Source: Oscillospiraceae bacterium
Lineage (GTDB): Bacteria; Bacillota; Clostridia; Oscillospirales; Acutalibacteraceae
Direction of reading: 5' to 3'
DNA: 64,000 bases
NCBI GenBank assembly: GCA_015066085.1
Contig: SVPA01000001.1
Span: 1 to 64,000 of the forward strand
A program made the position numbers and the translations under genes. The notes beneath the pieces are model-generated. The model was given only the letters and a program-made list of their open reading frames with translations, did not search any database and had not been told where the DNA came from. This document shows positions 8,293 to 17,683 of the stretch, one piece after another; the stretch's first letter is position 1, and every line of letters begins with the position of its first letter.

Positions 8293-8324
8293 AATAATTT
8301 AAGGGTTTAAAAGCAGGCTTGCTT

Positions 8325-8984
8325 TTAACATTTTTTAAGGATTATTTGCTCGATTTCTGACACAGTATCGCAAATATAGTTAGCGTTAGCATTTTCCAGT
8401 TCTTCCCTGCTGCCGTAACCGTAGGTTACGCCGATAGAGGCAATACCGTTTTCTTTTGCTCCAATAATATCAAAAGAACGGTCTCCTATCATAACGGCAA
8501 GAGATTTATCCAAAAGGTTAATACCATCAAGAGCGTATTTTATTATGTCGGCTTTATCTATTCTGGAGCCATCCATTGTAGCGCCGGCTATATAATAAAA
8601 ATATTTTTTAATGTCAAAATGTTCAAGAATTTGGTTTGCAAAAAATTCGGGTTTTGAGGTTGCAAGTATTATTTTTTTACCCGAAAGATAAAGCCTTTCC
8701 AAAAGGTTTTTAATTTCGGGATAAAGAACACATTCGAACACGCCTTTATCCCTATAGTATTCACGGTAGCGGTCAACAGCCTCTATTGCCTGTTCTTCTG
8801 AAAAACCATAATATTTCATAAAAGAGGCGTAAAGAGGCGGACCTATAAAGGTATAAAGTTCACGCTTATCACTAACATTTATACCATAAGTTTTAAGCGA
8901 ATAGGCAACCGAGTTGGTTATCCCCTCGCCCGGGTCGGTAATAGTGCCGTCTAAATCAAAGAGGATATACTCATAATTTTTCAT
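8325..8984 (-). CDS. HAD-family phosphatase, phosphoglycolate phosphatase-like
   Basis: The 219-residue protein belongs to the haloacid dehalogenase superfamily. Motif I is FDLDGTITD with nucleophile Asp10 and acid Asp12; motif II is the ATSKP region; the motif III lysine and the motif IV MIGDRSFDI follow. A helical cap sits between motifs I and II, as in the Gph/PpaX group. Likely substrates are phosphoglycolate or pyrophosphate-like small phosphates, which sequence cannot settle. It is the last gene of a three-gene operon, starting three bases after the flippase gene. Confidence 0.9.
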   Translation of the reverse strand: MKNYEYILFDLDGTITDPGEGITNSVAYSLKTYGINVSDKRELYTFIGPPLYASFMKYYGFSEEQAIEAVDRYREYYRDKGVFECVLYPEIKNLLERLYLSGKKIILATSKPEFFANQILEHFDIKKYFYYIAGATMDGSRIDKADIIKYALDGINLLDKSLAVMIGDRSFDIIGAKENGIASIGVTYGYGSREELENANANYICDTVSEIEQIILKKC

Positions 8985-8987
8985 AAT

Positions 8988-10631
8988 CTACACCAAGTGA
9001 AACTTTGTAAGAATTTTTTCTATTTTGGCACCCATCGGGATAGACTCTAAATCTTCTTTGTCAAGATTTTTAGAAAGGATAACAAACACCGCATAAACCA
9101 ACATACCGCAAATTATTGAAACAAGGGTTGACACAGTATTTCCGACAGGTTTAAGGAGAATATAGAGCAGATAAACTATAACACCCATTAAAGCAGAGGA
9201 AAGAATTGGTTTAACGAAACATTTTACTAAATCTACTTCAAGTTTTATGTGTTTTCTGACAACTAAAAACTCTACCGTAAATATAATGAAATTATAGATT
9301 ACGGTACTTAAAACGGCACCGTAAATATTGATGCTTGGAATGTTGACAAGCCAGACATTAAGCCCAAGTTTTAAAAGAGAACTTGCGGTAAGGGCGATAG
9401 CGGGGATATGGGACTTGCCTATTCCGTAGAGAATTCCGTTTAAAATAAAGTTGATGGAAGAAAAAGGCAGAGAAATTGTAAGAAGTCTTAACACCAAAGC
9501 GCCGTCGGGAACGCTTGGGTAAAGGAGTTTTAAAATTGGCTCGGCAATAGCCATAAAGCCCGCCATACACGGAAAAATAAACAGCGAATTTATAAAGAGA
9601 GAGGAAGTTATTTTTCGATTTGCCTGTTTTATATCCGATTTTGCGATAGCGGCAGAAATTGCGGGAACGATTGCGGTACAGAAGGTTGCGCTGATAGCAA
9701 GGGGCAGATGAGTAATTGTTTCTGCCTTTTGGAGTATTCCGTAAAGTTCCATTGCCATTTCTTCAAGTTCTACAGCGGTATTACCAAAAGAATTAAAGGC
9801 GTTTTGAACACAACGGCTAATTGTTACCGTATCAATAGCAGAGCCCAGCACCGAAACGAGCGAACTAAAAGAAATGGGGATAGAAACCGAGAGAATTATT
9901 TTAAGCATTTCTTTTTTGGTTGTTTGCTCGGTTGTGTTTTCTTGAGCCAAACACTCGTTCTTTATCTCTCCCCTTCTTTTTGAGAAGAAAAGGACGAGGT
10001 ATAAAAAGGCTATAATACAAGCGCAGGAGGTAGAAAGGTTTCCTGCCGCCGCCATAACAGCGGTATCTTTACCGATACAGGCGTAAACAAAGCCAATTGA
10101 CAGTATACAGTTGAAGAACTGTTCAATAACTAAAGAGGAGGAGGTCGCCTTCATACTGCCCAGACCGACAAAGTAACCTCGCATTACCGCAGACGGCGGA
10201 ACAACCGCCAAGGCGGGAGCAAGGGACATAAGGGTATATTTTACACCCGACGCCTTAAGAATATCGGTAGCGATAAAATCGGCACCGAAGAAAAGAAGAA
10301 GAGCAAAGGCCACTCCCGTTGTGCTGAAAATAGTTATACAAAAACGAAAAACTCGGTGAGCCGCCAAAAAGTCGCCCTTGGCTATTCTTTCGGAAACGAG
10401 TTTTGAAACAACATTAGGGATTCCCATTGAAGAAAGGGCAAGCAGTATCATATAAATCTGATAACCGGTTGAATAATATCCGTTTCCCGTATTACCAAAG
10501 CCCTCTACATCTACTATTATTACCTTGTAGACAAGGCCTAAAACCTTAATGATTACCTGAGAAAACATAAGCATCAGAATATTTTGCAAAAAGGAGGCTT
10601 TGTTTTCTTTCTTAAGTTTAGAGGAAGCCAT
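8988..10631 (-). CDS. MurJ/SpoVB-type lipid-linked oligosaccharide flippase
   Basis: The 547-residue polytopic membrane protein of the MOP exporter superfamily has about 14 hydrophobic helices. The N-terminal region around GLVYKVIIVDVEGFGNTGNG and the SMGIPNVVSKLVSER stretch are typical of the Firmicutes YtgP(MurJ)/SpoVB group, which flips lipid II or a related precursor outward for peptidoglycan or spore-cortex synthesis. Which of these roles it has cannot be decided here. It lies between lepA and the HAD gene in one operon, with an AGGAGG-type site before its ATG. Confidence 0.9.
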   Translation of the reverse strand: MASSKLKKENKASFLQNILMLMFSQVIIKVLGLVYKVIIVDVEGFGNTGNGYYSTGYQIYMILLALSSMGIPNVVSKLVSERIAKGDFLAAHRVFRFCITIFSTTGVAFALLLFFGADFIATDILKASGVKYTLMSLAPALAVVPPSAVMRGYFVGLGSMKATSSSLVIEQFFNCILSIGFVYACIGKDTAVMAAAGNLSTSCACIIAFLYLVLFFSKRRGEIKNECLAQENTTEQTTKKEMLKIILSVSIPISFSSLVSVLGSAIDTVTISRCVQNAFNSFGNTAVELEEMAMELYGILQKAETITHLPLAISATFCTAIVPAISAAIAKSDIKQANRKITSSLFINSLFIFPCMAGFMAIAEPILKLLYPSVPDGALVLRLLTISLPFSSINFILNGILYGIGKSHIPAIALTASSLLKLGLNVWLVNIPSINIYGAVLSTVIYNFIIFTVEFLVVRKHIKLEVDLVKCFVKPILSSALMGVIVYLLYILLKPVGNTVSTLVSIICGMLVYAVFVILSKNLDKEDLESIPMGAKIEKILTKFHLV

Positions 10632-10661
10632 TTTCTCCCTCCTTTCAGTGTAGTTTATAAA

Positions 10662-12467
10662 TTATTCGTCAAGTTTAAGCACAGCCATAAACGCCTCTTG
10701 CGGTACCTCAACCGAACCTAACTGACGCATGCGCTTTTTACCCTCTTTTTGTTTTTCAAGAAGTTTTTTCTTTCGGGTAATATCTCCGCCGTAGCATTTG
10801 GCGAGAACGTCTTTTCTCATAGCCTTAACCGTTTCTCTGGCGATTACTTTACCACCGACGGCAACCTGAACGGGAACCTCGAAAAGTTGACGGGGAATAA
10901 ATTCTTTTAGTTTTTCGGCTATTCTTCTGGCTCTCGGGTAGGCGTTGTCGGTATGGACAATAAAGGAAAGCGCGTCGACAACATCGCCCGCAAGCATAAC
11001 ATCAAGTTTTACAAGTTTTGAAGCCATATAATCTTTCGGTTCGTAGTCGTAACTTGCGTAACCTTTTGTACGAGATTTTAAGGCGTCAAAAAAGTCGTAA
11101 ACAATTTCGCCCATTGGCATTATATAGTGAATATCCACTCTGTCGCCCATATACTTCATATCAGTATATTCTCCACGGCGTTGCTGACAGAGTTCCATTA
11201 TTGAGCCGACATATTCACTGGGGCTGTAAATATGAACATCTGCAACCGGTTCATAGGCCTGGTTAATAACGGCAGGGTCAGGATAGTTGGTAGGATTGTC
11301 GACATAAACGGTTTCGCCGCTATTTAAATCGAACTTATAAATAACGCTTGGTGCGGTTGTTACAAGGTCGAGATTATACTCTCTTTCAAGTCTTTCCTGA
11401 ATAATTTCCATATGAAGCAGACCCAAAAATCCGCAACGGAAACCGAAGCCTAAAGCGGTAGAGGTTTCGGGTTCAAAAAGCAAGGAAGCGTCGTTAAGTT
11501 GAAGTTTTTCAAGGGCTTCTCTAAGGTCGCTGTAACGGGCACCGTCGGCGGGGTAAATTCCGCAGAAAACAACGGGGTTTACCTTGCGGTAACCGGATAA
11601 GGCCTCACTGCAAGGGGCGTCTGCGAGGGTTATTGTATCTCCGACACGGGCGTCTGAAACCGTTTTAATAGACGCAGCAAGGTAGCCTACCTCGCCCGCC
11701 TCAAGACAGTCGCAGATTTCAAGGCTTGTGGCTCTTTTTCTACCAACCTCAACTACGTCAAAGGTGGCACCTGTCGCCATCATTTTAACCTTATCTCCCG
11801 CCTTTATTTTACCGGATACAACACGGAAATAAACAATTACACCCTTATAAGAATCATAGTAGGAGTCAAAAATAAGGGCAGAAAGCGGTGCCTCACGGTC
11901 ACCCGTGGGGGCAGGGATATCGGTAACTATTCTCTCTAATACCTCTTCAACATTTATACCCGTTTTTGCCGAAATTCTTGGAGCGTCTTCGGCGGGAATT
12001 CCGATAACATCTTCAATTTCCGCAATTACTCGGTCAGGCTCTGCAGACGGAAGGTCAATTTTGTTTATAACGGGGAGAAGTTCAAGCCCGTGGTCTACCG
12101 CAAGGTAGGTATTGGCAAGGGTTTGAGCCTCGATGCCCTGAGAGGCGTCGACTACCAAAACGGCACCCTCACAAGCGGCAAGAGAACGGGAAACTTCGTA
12201 GTTAAAGTCGACGTGGCCGGGAGTATCAATAAGATTAAGTTCATACTCCTGCCCGTCTGACGCTTTATAGTAAAGGGTTACGGCATGAGCCTTTATTGTT
12301 ATTCCACGCTCACGCTCTAAATCCATACTGTCGAGAAGTTGCTCTTCCATATCACGCTCACTAACCGACTGGGTAAGTTCTAAAAGGCGGTCGGCAAGGG
12401 TAGATTTACCGTGGTCAATATGGGCAACTATACAAAAATTACGAATTTTATCAAGGGGATGGGACAC
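10662..12467 (-). CDS. lepA: Elongation factor 4 (LepA)
   Basis: LepA is a ribosome-bound translational GTPase related to EF-G. The 601-residue product shows G1 AHIDHGKST (residues 15-23), G3 DTPGH, G4 NKID, the EF-G-like domains II, III and V, and the LepA-specific C-terminal domain ending near the basic [18 protein letters not shown] region. The GTG at 12467 is chosen over the in-frame start 24 bases upstream because AAAGGAG lies directly before it and the protein then begins at the usual place. It is the first gene of the lepA-flippase-HAD operon. Confidence 0.97.
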   Translation of the reverse strand: MSHPLDKIRNFCIVAHIDHGKSTLADRLLELTQSVSERDMEEQLLDSMDLERERGITIKAHAVTLYYKASDGQEYELNLIDTPGHVDFNYEVSRSLAACEGAVLVVDASQGIEAQTLANTYLAVDHGLELLPVINKIDLPSAEPDRVIAEIEDVIGIPAEDAPRISAKTGINVEEVLERIVTDIPAPTGDREAPLSALIFDSYYDSYKGVIVYFRVVSGKIKAGDKVKMMATGATFDVVEVGRKRATSLEICDCLEAGEVGYLAASIKTVSDARVGDTITLADAPCSEALSGYRKVNPVVFCGIYPADGARYSDLREALEKLQLNDASLLFEPETSTALGFGFRCGFLGLLHMEIIQERLEREYNLDLVTTAPSVIYKFDLNSGETVYVDNPTNYPDPAVINQAYEPVADVHIYSPSEYVGSIMELCQQRRGEYTDMKYMGDRVDIHYIMPMGEIVYDFFDALKSRTKGYASYDYEPKDYMASKLVKLDVMLAGDVVDALSFIVHTDNAYPRARRIAEKLKEFIPRQLFEVPVQVAVGGKVIARETVKAMRKDVLAKCYGGDITRKKKLLEKQKEGKKRMRQLGSVEVPQEAFMAVLKLDE

Positions 12468-12503
12468 AGACTTTTCTCCTTTTAAAATCAATCTAACTGA
12501 CTA

Positions 12504-12532
12504 ATTTTAACATAGATTTTGTATTATTTCAA
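12504..12532 (-). promoter_or_regulatory. Sigma-A promoter of the lepA operon
   Basis: On the minus strand: -35 TTGAAA (12527-12532), 17-bp spacer, -10 TAAAAT (12504-12509). The predicted start is about 30 bases before the lepA start codon. Confidence 0.65.
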
Positions 12533-12554
12533 TTAGTATTTTATCTATAATAAT

Positions 12555-12580
12555 AAAACGCGGGTTTTTACCCGCGTTTT
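12555..12580. terminator. Terminator of the ATP-grasp gene
   Basis: A 10-bp perfect stem AAAACGCGGG with CCCGCGTTTT. It follows the stop of the minus-strand ATP-grasp gene by two bases and also insulates the lepA promoter. Confidence 0.9.
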
Positions 12581-12581
12581 T

Positions 12582-13589
12582 CTAAATTTTATATTTAGTT
12601 CCTTCGTTTTCGTTTATTACATTAAGGCAGGTGCGCATAATATCCTTTCTGCCCCTTTGAGATAAAACCTGAACCAAGTCAAAACCGGGGCGACGGTTAC
12701 CCTCGATAAAGGTTGCTCCGTCCTCGGTTATAGCAACATCCCAACCGACAACATGTATTTTGTCGTTAACGAGAGCGGCCTCAAGCACCATTTCTTTCGC
12801 CTTATCCCAGTTAGGTATTTGAAAACCGTCAAATTTAACCTTTGACACAGGGTGAACTTCAAAGCAGTTAAGGTCTTTATCGACAGCCTTTCCGATAAGT
12901 TTTCCCGTTTCGATATCGAGCGAACAACCCATTCCGCCTTGGTGGAAGTTATCACAGTGATTTATTCCGTTTCCTATACGCATTGCGGCATATAAAATTT
13001 GAGATTTTCCGCCGTAACTGAATGTCATAACTCTAATAGTATTTACACTGGCGGAGCAGAGTCTGTTTATCTCGCTGTTTTGTTTGACATAACCCTCGAC
13101 AAACATATTCTCTTTTTTGAGTTTTTCGTAAAGTTTTTCGGCAGAAACGGCTTCTTCTCCTGTCATTTTAGCGACGCCCTGACCCCCCAGCCCGTCATAG
13201 GGCTTTATCATAAATTCGGGGTTTCTTTTAAGAAAACCATCGAGTTCCTCAAGGCTTCCGTCGGTAAAGAAATCTCGGTTTATATATTTGCTGAAATTCC
13301 TCAAAAAGTCGGGCTTTACGGTAAAAAACTTTTTATAGGCAGAGGGGCTGACTATCTCATAAAACCAGTCCTGATGCTTAATAGTTACATACTCGCTGAG
13401 TTCCTTAGAGTTTCTTTTATAAAGTTCATAATTTAAAAAGTCACTATATCCTCCGCCTGTTTTCAAAAAGCAATAAAGAAACTTTGCAAAAAGAGAAAAA
13501 CTACCTGTGTTTTCCTTTTTGGCAAGTTCATTTAACTTGTTTATAAAGTTTTTAAGATTTCCCGCTTTTGCATATTGTAAAAGGCCCAT
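12582..13589 (-). CDS. Sugar-transfer-associated ATP-grasp protein
   Basis: The 335-residue protein looks like the ATP-grasp family often found beside polysaccharide genes (ATPgrasp_ST type). Visible features are the phosphate-binding loop KPYDGLGGQGV (about residues 148-158), the SVNTIRVMTF strand, the DNFHQGGMGC loop and the metal-binding end GWDVAITEDGATFIEGN (about 298-314). ATP-grasp enzymes join a carboxylate to an amine or similar nucleophile through an acyl phosphate; the substrates here are unknown. It stands alone, divergent from dinB, 32 kb from the polysaccharide operon, which holds a related gene at 61663-62832. Confidence 0.85.
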   Translation of the reverse strand: MGLLQYAKAGNLKNFINKLNELAKKENTGSFSLFAKFLYCFLKTGGGYSDFLNYELYKRNSKELSEYVTIKHQDWFYEIVSPSAYKKFFTVKPDFLRNFSKYINRDFFTDGSLEELDGFLKRNPEFMIKPYDGLGGQGVAKMTGEEAVSAEKLYEKLKKENMFVEGYVKQNSEINRLCSASVNTIRVMTFSYGGKSQILYAAMRIGNGINHCDNFHQGGMGCSLDIETGKLIGKAVDKDLNCFEVHPVSKVKFDGFQIPNWDKAKEMVLEAALVNDKIHVVGWDVAITEDGATFIEGNRRPGFDLVQVLSQRGRKDIMRTCLNVINENEGTKYKI

Positions 13590-13674
13590 TTAAACAACAC
13601 CGACTTTATAATTTTTTTGCATTTTTATCATATCACGGCACACTACCATTGTCAAGGCAACCACAATTTTACAC

Positions 13675-13703
13675 TTGACTTTTTGAGTTTTGAGGAGTAT
13701 GAT
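13675..13703 (+). promoter_or_regulatory. dinB promoter
   Basis: -35 TTGACT (13675-13680), 17-bp spacer, -10 TATGAT (13698-13703). Transcription should begin near 13710, inside or next to the LexA box. Confidence 0.7.
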
Positions 13704-13711
13704 ATCTTTTG

Positions 13712-13725
13712 CGAACATTTGTTCT
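13712..13725 (+). promoter_or_regulatory. LexA (SOS) operator at dinB
   Basis: CGAACATTTGTTCT contains GAAC-N4-GTTC, the Gram-positive LexA/DinR box. It sits at the predicted transcription start, between the promoter and the ribosome-binding site, so LexA binding would block initiation. Confidence 0.8.
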
Positions 13726-13743
13726 TTTTGTTGGGGGGATTTT

Positions 13744-14991
13744 TTGGACAGAGTAATTTTTCATGTTGACTGCAACAAGTTTTTTGCCTCGGTCGAGTGT
13801 TTACACCGTCCCGAAATCAGAGATTTCCCGGTTGCCGTTTGCGGAAGCACCGAAGAACGCCACGGAATCGTTCTTACGGCAAATCAGATTGCGTCAAGTA
13901 TGGGGGTTAAAACCGCCCAGCCTATTTGGCAGGCTATGCAGAAATGTCCCGACCTTATTACAGTTGCCCCAAACTATCCCCTTTATATGCGTTTTTCAAA
14001 TCTGGTTCACAAAATTTGCTGTGAATATACCGACAAGGTTGAATCTTTCGGGCTTGACGAATGTTGGCTTGATGTCAGCGACAATGTAAGCGATTTTCAA
14101 CAGGGCGAACTTCTTGCTCACAGTATAAGAGAAAGGATAAAGGAAGAACTGGGCATTACGGTTTCGATAGGAGTGTCCTGGAACAAGGTCTTTTCAAAAC
14201 TTGGCTCCGACTATAAAAAGCCCGACGCCGTTACGGTTTTTTCAAGGGAAAACTACAAGCAAAAGGTTTTCCCGCTCGACTGCCGAGACCTGCTATATGT
14301 TGGCCCTGCTACCGAAAAGAAACTAAAAAGCAGGGGGATTTTTACTATTGGGGATATTGCTAAAGCAAAACCCGAAGAACTTTGTTCCTTTTTAGGCAAA
14401 AACGGGCTTTTACTTTACGATTTTGCTTCGGGCCGTGAAAACAGTCCCGTTAAGAACGCCTGTCATAAAAGCGACATTAAATCGGTTGGAAATTCGGTTA
14501 CGGCGCCCCGCGATTTAGAAACTTTAAGCGACATTAAACTTACCTTTACAGTTCTTGCCGAAACGGTTGCAAGACGGCTTCGTGACCAAGGTCTTAAAGC
14601 CGAAAAGGTAGGAATTTCGGTTAGAAATTCAGAACTTGAAACCTATGTAAGACAGATATCCCTTCCCTTTGCGACCGCTTCGACAAATATTCTTGTGGAT
14701 AAAGCGATGGAACTGTTTCGTTTAAACGAAAAAGAGCCTTTTAAAATAAGGAGTATAGGCATTTGTGCTTTTAATTTATCTTCCTTTGATAAAACAGTTC
14801 AGTTTGACCTTTTCGGCGATGTTTTAAGAAATGAAAAAAACGAAAATTTAGAAAAAACGGTTGATGTTTTAAAGGAGCGTTTCGGAGGCGACTGCATTAA
14901 AAGGGCTTCGCTTCTCTCGGATATAAAACTCACCGATTTTGACCCCTACGAAAATCACAGAGTTCATCCGGAGGGTTGGTTTAAATTATGA
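13744..14991 (+). CDS. dinB: Y-family DNA polymerase IV
   Basis: DinB is an error-prone polymerase that copies across damaged bases. The 415-residue product has the palm metal ligands Asp9 in FHVDCNKFF and the Asp105-Glu106 pair in GLDECWLD, the GVSWNKVFSKLGSDYKKP motif, the thumb helix-hairpin-helix region, and a little-finger domain. A beta-clamp-binding tail resembling FDLF follows the little-finger domain. The TTG at 13744 is preferred because GGGGGGA (13733-13739) precedes it and the protein then starts just before the first catalytic motif. The SOS operator upstream indicates DNA-damage induction. A small partner gene overlaps its stop by four bases. Confidence 0.95.
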   Translation: MDRVIFHVDCNKFFASVECLHRPEIRDFPVAVCGSTEERHGIVLTANQIASSMGVKTAQPIWQAMQKCPDLITVAPNYPLYMRFSNLVHKICCEYTDKVESFGLDECWLDVSDNVSDFQQGELLAHSIRERIKEELGITVSIGVSWNKVFSKLGSDYKKPDAVTVFSRENYKQKVFPLDCRDLLYVGPATEKKLKSRGIFTIGDIAKAKPEELCSFLGKNGLLLYDFASGRENSPVKNACHKSDIKSVGNSVTAPRDLETLSDIKLTFTVLAETVARRLRDQGLKAEKVGISVRNSELETYVRQISLPFATASTNILVDKAMELFRLNEKEPFKIRSIGICAFNLSSFDKTVQFDLFGDVLRNEKNENLEKTVDVLKERFGGDCIKRASLLSDIKLTDFDPYENHRVHPEGWFKL

Positions 14992-15239
14992 TTAAATACA
15001 AAAAAACCTATGTCGGCGTTACGGCTTTTTTCAGCGCCGACGGAAAGGTTTTACCCCTTAAAATTCACTGGGAAGACGGGTCCGGCTTTCCTATTGACAA
15101 GGTGCTGGACATACGCCCTGCCGCTTCGCTTAAAGCGGGCGGCGCGGGTATTCGTTACACCTGCCGAATAAATATGCACGAAAAATATCTTTTTTTGGAA
15201 GAAAACAGATGGTTTGTTGAAGAAATTTGTAAAAATTAA
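14988..15239 (+). CDS. Small unknown protein coupled to dinB
   Basis: The 83-residue product starts in an ATGA overlap with dinB, so it is probably translationally coupled and SOS-induced with it. It is beta-rich and compact, with KIHWEDGSGFPIDKVLDIRPAAS in the middle and aromatic residues near both ends, and has no membrane segment. I do not recognise a characterised family. By position it resembles YolD-type small partners of Y-family polymerases in other Firmicutes, but I see no clear sequence likeness to YolD. Confidence 0.85.
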   Translation: MIKYKKTYVGVTAFFSADGKVLPLKIHWEDGSGFPIDKVLDIRPAASLKAGGAGIRYTCRINMHEKYLFLEENRWFVEEICKN

Positions 15240-15241
15240 AG

Positions 15242-15270
15242 TTGTAAATTCACCTTTGTTTTGATATAAT
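15242..15270 (+). promoter_or_regulatory. Sigma-A promoter of the phosphohexomutase gene
   Basis: -35 TTGTAA (15242-15247), 17-bp spacer, -10 TATAAT (15265-15270). It begins three bases after the previous stop codon. Confidence 0.75.
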
Positions 15271-15302
15271 GTTAGTACTTGATATTTTTAGAGGTGACTG
15301 TT

Positions 15303-16967
15303 TTGAATTTTAAAGAAAGATATCTGCACTGGATAGAAAATTCCGACCAGGACACAGTGCTTGAACTTAAAGAAATTTGCGATAACGAAACCGAAATTAA
15401 AGACCGCTTTTATAAAGACCTTGAGTTTGGAACAGCGGGTATGCGAGGAGTTATCGGTGCGGGCTGTAACCGAATGAATATATACACCGTTGCAAAGGCC
15501 ACCGAGGGCTTTGCTAACTATATTTGCGACGCAGGAGAAAAGGCAAAACAGGACGGTATTGTTATTGCCCACGATAACCGCAGAATGAGCCGAGAATTTG
15601 CCGAAGTTACGGCAGGAGTTCTTGCTTACCACGGAATTAAGGCTTATCTTTTCGAGGATTTAAGGACGACCCCCGAACTCTCCTTTTCGGTCAGATATCT
15701 CGGTTGTTTCGGTGGCGTTGTTATAACCGCTTCGCACAACCCTCCCGAATATAACGGCTATAAACTTTATGACGAAAACGGATGCCAACTTATTCCCGTT
15801 TTAGCCGACAAGGTAACCGAATATGTTAACGCCGTTGCAGACGAACTTTCGGTTAAATATCTCTCACTTGAAGAAGCGGGCGACCTTATTGAAATTGTTG
15901 GCGAAGAAATTGACGAAACCTATTATGAAGAGGTTTTGGCGCTTCAGTTTGACCCCGAAGAAGACAAGAACATCAAGGTTGTTTACACCCCCCAGCACGG
16001 AACGGGTAATATCCCCGTTAGAGATGTGCTTGACGAGGCGGGTTATACCGTTTTACCCGTTTTATCACAGTGTGACCCCGACCCCGATTTTTCGGGTACT
16101 AAAAGTCCTAACCCCGAAGTTCCCGCCGCTTATGACGCTGCGATTGAACTTATGAAGGAGCACAGTGCTGATATTGCGATTGCCACCGACCCTGACTGCG
16201 ACCGCCTTGGAGCAGTAATAAACTGCGGCGAAGAGTATAAACTTATTACGGGAAATCAGTCGGGCGCTTTAATTCTTCACTATATTTTAACCCGAATGAC
16301 CGAGCAAGGTTGTCTTCCCGACAACGCTCTTATGATAAACACGGTAGTTACCTCAACTATTGGCGATAAGGTTGCCGAAAGTTTCGGTGTTGAGGTTGAA
16401 AAAACCCTTACGGGCTTTAAGTTTATCGGCGACAGAATAAAGGAACATAACGCTCTTCGCGACAAGAAGTACGTTTTCGGATATGAAGAAAGTTACGGCT
16501 GTCTTATAGGCGACTTTGCCCGTGATAAAGACGCTGTTCAGGCTTCTCTTATGTTCTGCGAGGCCGCAGATTACTATAAAAAGCAGGGCAAAACTCTTAT
16601 TGACGTTTTAAGTGACCTGTTTGATAAACACGGATACTATCTTGACACCCAATCTTCGACCTTCTTCAGAGGAATTGGCGGAAACGAGCGTATGAACGCT
16701 CTTCTTGACGAGATGAGAAAAAATCCGCCAAGAGAGGTCGGGGGCATAAAGATTTGCGAAACTCAGGACTTTTTACTAAATCCCCCCGAAAACTTTGTTC
16801 CCGCAAATGTTCTCCGCTTTAATTTTGAAGACGGCAGTTTTGTTGCTATAAGACCAAGCGGAACCGAGCCTAAATGTAAGGTTTATTACTGTGTTAGAGG
16901 CGAAGACAAGGCAGACGCCGAAATTAAACTTTCGGCATTTAAACAGGTTTTCGATATTAAGGCTTAA
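15303..16967 (+). CDS. Phosphoglucomutase/phosphomannomutase
   Basis: Alpha-D-phosphohexomutases interconvert hexose 1- and 6-phosphates, supplying glucose-1-phosphate or mannose-1-phosphate for polysaccharide precursors. The 554-residue product has the N-terminal FGTAGMRG motif, the phosphoserine loop TASHNPPEYNGYK, the metal-binding DPDCDRLG, the sugar-binding GYEESYG and the phosphate-binding RPSGTEPKCKVYY. The length fits the PgcA-like group of Firmicutes. The TTG at 15303 is chosen because AGAGGTGA (15290-15297) precedes it with correct spacing; nothing supports the longer in-frame extension. It has its own promoter and is followed by the DUF5662 gene after three bases. Confidence 0.95.
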   Translation: MNFKERYLHWIENSDQDTVLELKEICDNETEIKDRFYKDLEFGTAGMRGVIGAGCNRMNIYTVAKATEGFANYICDAGEKAKQDGIVIAHDNRRMSREFAEVTAGVLAYHGIKAYLFEDLRTTPELSFSVRYLGCFGGVVITASHNPPEYNGYKLYDENGCQLIPVLADKVTEYVNAVADELSVKYLSLEEAGDLIEIVGEEIDETYYEEVLALQFDPEEDKNIKVVYTPQHGTGNIPVRDVLDEAGYTVLPVLSQCDPDPDFSGTKSPNPEVPAAYDAAIELMKEHSADIAIATDPDCDRLGAVINCGEEYKLITGNQSGALILHYILTRMTEQGCLPDNALMINTVVTSTIGDKVAESFGVEVEKTLTGFKFIGDRIKEHNALRDKKYVFGYEESYGCLIGDFARDKDAVQASLMFCEAADYYKKQGKTLIDVLSDLFDKHGYYLDTQSSTFFRGIGGNERMNALLDEMRKNPPREVGGIKICETQDFLLNPPENFVPANVLRFNFEDGSFVAIRPSGTEPKCKVYYCVRGEDKADAEIKLSAFKQVFDIKA

Positions 16968-16970
16968 AAT

Positions 16971-17498
16971 ATGTTACACCCGATAAAACATTTTTTAACC
17001 ATTTCAAAACACCGAAACACCGTTATATGCCACTGTTTTAAGGCGGGAATTCCTTTAAGGGGGCTTCTTCACGACCTTTCGAAGTACTCCCCCAATGAAT
17101 TTTTCGCAGGTGTTAAATATTATCAGGGATACCGCAGTCCTAACGAGATTCAGCGGGAACTTTTCGGCTATTCTTCCGCCTGGCTTCATCATAAGGGAAG
17201 AAATCGACACCATTTTGAATATTGGAATGATGTAAACCCTTTAACCAAAAGATACGAACCGGTAAAAATGCCCGTTAAGTATCTTAAAGAGATGTTTTGC
17301 GACCGAGTTGCCGCAAGTAAAATTTACCAAGGGAAAAATTACACCGACTCCCACCCACTAGATTATTTTAAACGGGGCAGAGCCGCCGATTATATGCACA
17401 AAGACACGGCAGAAACGCTTGAAAAGTGGCTTATTATGCTTAAAGAGGAAGGCGAAAAAGCCACCTTTGAGCATATTAAAAATTTGAAAGATTATTAA
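16971..17498 (+). CDS. DUF5662 family protein
   Basis: The 175-residue product matches my memory of the DUF5662 family, common in Clostridia and some phages. It has conserved His, Asp and Trp residues: HRNTVICHCF, GLLHDLSKYSPNEF, AWLHHKGRNRHHFEYW and CDRVAASKIY. The spaced His/Asp pairs (LLHD, HH, RHHFE) look like a metal-dependent HD-type site, though no activity is known to me. It starts three bases after the mutase stop and so shares its mRNA. A terminator follows at once. Confidence 0.85.
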   Translation: MLHPIKHFLTISKHRNTVICHCFKAGIPLRGLLHDLSKYSPNEFFAGVKYYQGYRSPNEIQRELFGYSSAWLHHKGRNRHHFEYWNDVNPLTKRYEPVKMPVKYLKEMFCDRVAASKIYQGKNYTDSHPLDYFKRGRAADYMHKDTAETLEKWLIMLKEEGEKATFEHIKNLKDY

Positions 17499-17535
17499 AA
17501 ACTAACCGCAGAAAAAAACTGCGGTTAGTTTTTTT
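17499..17535 (+). terminator. Terminator after the DUF5662 gene
   Basis: A 13-bp perfect stem (17499-17511 with 17519-17531) with an all-A loop, followed by a T run. Confidence 0.92.
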
Positions 17536-17683
17536 GTTAAATTGCACAAAAAGTTTGTTAAAAAAATGTCAATATTATGATGTTGAACTATTGACTTTAT
17601 TTAATAAAAATTATATTATAATAATACATATTATATAATGCCGTCGAATGTGCTTATTCGATAGCATAGAAAGGTTTCACTAT

